From assembly GCF_000003815.2 (NCBI RefSeq), contig NC_049992.1, positions 15,662,391-15,726,390 on the forward strand: a DNA stretch of 64,000 nucleotides. The letters run 5' to 3'. The translations under genes were made by a program, and so were the position numbers. This document shows, piece after piece, positions 63,004 to 64,000 of the stretch. Position 1 is the stretch's first letter. Each line of letters opens with the position of its first letter. Source of the stretch: Branchiostoma floridae. Its lineage: Eukaryota; Chordata; Leptocardii; Amphioxiformes; Branchiostomatidae. Below the pieces are notes generated by a model. It did not search any database. It worked only from the letters and a program-made list of their open reading frames with translations, and was not told where the DNA came from.

Positions 63004-64000
63004 GTAATGATCTCATAGAGCTCTGCACTTGTGGTTCACATCACACCCACATCAAGGCAAGTGGTTATCTCAGGAAGCGTGCCTTATCTGTGTGGGAACT
63101 CTGTAGTAGATGAATGAATGATGGAGAGGGATGAATCCAGCTGATAGATAGTGTCAAGGTCAGCTGCAGTCAGACTTGAACTCTACTTAGGGACAAACCA
63201 TTAAACATATTAAAGGGTATCAACTAGACAGCTTCTTGTCACTCTATTATCTCATCATTTGACAGAATTTTAACAGTATGTAACATTAATACTGAAAATT
63301 TTAGACCGTTCCATCAACCTTGATGGAAAAAAACCAATGGGTTTAGTATTTTAGATTTTAAAAATGAATTTGTGCTGGCTAGAGCACAGATTGTTTCTCT
63401 TCCTATCAGTGCAAGATTTATATACTGTGTTCTCCCATTTTAATTTGTACCTGCTCATGATGTCCTTCATTGTACAGCCATCACAACTTCAGTTTGCTTT
63501 TCAAAAAGTTTGATATTTATTAGTTCAGACTTGAAACTGTACAAAAGAGTGGGTGCTCCAAAGTCCCATATGGCATGTTCTGACATTCTAAAGCCCCCAC
63601 ATAGCCTGGAGAATAAAGGAAGAAAGTTTCATCTGATGCAAGGTGACAGAAAGGTAGGAGTGGGAAGGAAAACAGTAGTCTGGTACTGATGGAATGTGAA
63701 GTAAAACCGTCCCATGTGATTAAAATTCCAGTCTTGGCAACACACAGCAGTCAGCAGTATAAGGGCTGGGTACCGGTACAGAAAATTCAGGTCCAGGTCC
63801 GGTTCAGGTACAAAGCATCAGGTCAGTATGACTCATACCAATGGTACATTTCACTACAAAGAAATCTGTTTGGTTGAGTATTAGACTTACACTGGCGTTT
63901 TAAAATCCTACAACGCTAACTGCACATGTACGATTGGCTGTAAAACTTGCTACAAATTACTATAAACTCTACTCTACTTCACCCTTGTTATTTTCTTCCA
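63004..64000. other. Right edge, no gene seen
   Basis: No exon, repeat or RNA gene recognised. The only short motif is a local repetition of 'caggt(a/c)c' and 'ggt(a/t)c' near 63770-63820. Confidence 0.5.

Overview
The window is nuclear DNA from an animal. Its genes have many short exons, all introns whose ends I traced are GT-AG, polyadenylation signals follow two of the genes, and satellites, minisatellites, SINE-like repeats and MITE-like elements are dense. The three best-resolved proteins match human orthologues almost residue for residue in length: CPSF3 has 687 residues here against 684, GTF2H2 has 396 against 395, and D2HGDH has 534 against 521. With the KLHL24/35-type kelch protein this points to an invertebrate deuterostome, most likely a lancelet (Branchiostoma). 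That species call is inference. Three runs of N (1765-1864, 4003-4910, 6902-7510) mark a draft assembly.

Layout. 1-6636: a satellite with a 206-bp unit in three blocks, interrupted by a 1.7-kb segment made of two other degenerate tandem repeats. 7511-13640: no convincing gene. It holds a promoter-like cluster, a 1.18-kb inverted-repeat element, hairpins, a 66-bp minisatellite and two diverged relics of the 206-bp satellite. 14387-15435: an unrecognised terminal exon on the plus strand, and a two-exon gene on the minus strand for a small secreted peptide precursor. 17455-22116 (minus): D2HGDH, mitochondrial D-2-hydroxyglutarate dehydrogenase, six coding exons. 22767-34728 (plus): CPSF3, the cleavage and polyadenylation endonuclease, eighteen coding exons. 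It is head-to-head with D2HGDH across 650 bp. 36163-45995 (minus): a BTB-BACK-kelch protein of the KLHL24/35/6 group, convergent with CPSF3. 47032-54567 (plus): GTF2H2 (p44 of TFIIH), sixteen coding exons, divergent from the kelch gene. 54568-64000: the GTF2H2 3' UTR, then non-coding DNA with foldback elements and a MITE.

The genes are not a pathway cluster. CPSF3 and GTF2H2 are core RNA polymerase II and mRNA-processing factors, D2HGDH is a mitochondrial metabolite-repair enzyme, and the kelch protein is a putative CUL3 adaptor. Both housekeeping start codons lie inside a YY1-like AANATGGCGG motif, and CPSF3 also has TCTCGCGAGA just upstream.

The most interesting material is mobile DNA. In CPSF3 intron 3, a 1230-bp hAT-like element carries its own housekeeping-type promoter motifs and sits inside an older inverted-repeat element. 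In D2HGDH intron 1, a 203-bp foldback element is flanked by a perfect 9-bp duplication. A CAGGGCTCGAAAT-ended family with 5-bp duplications includes one copy nested in another. The small secreted-peptide gene is the best candidate for something undescribed at protein level. No CRISPR array, rRNA gene or functional tRNA gene was seen.
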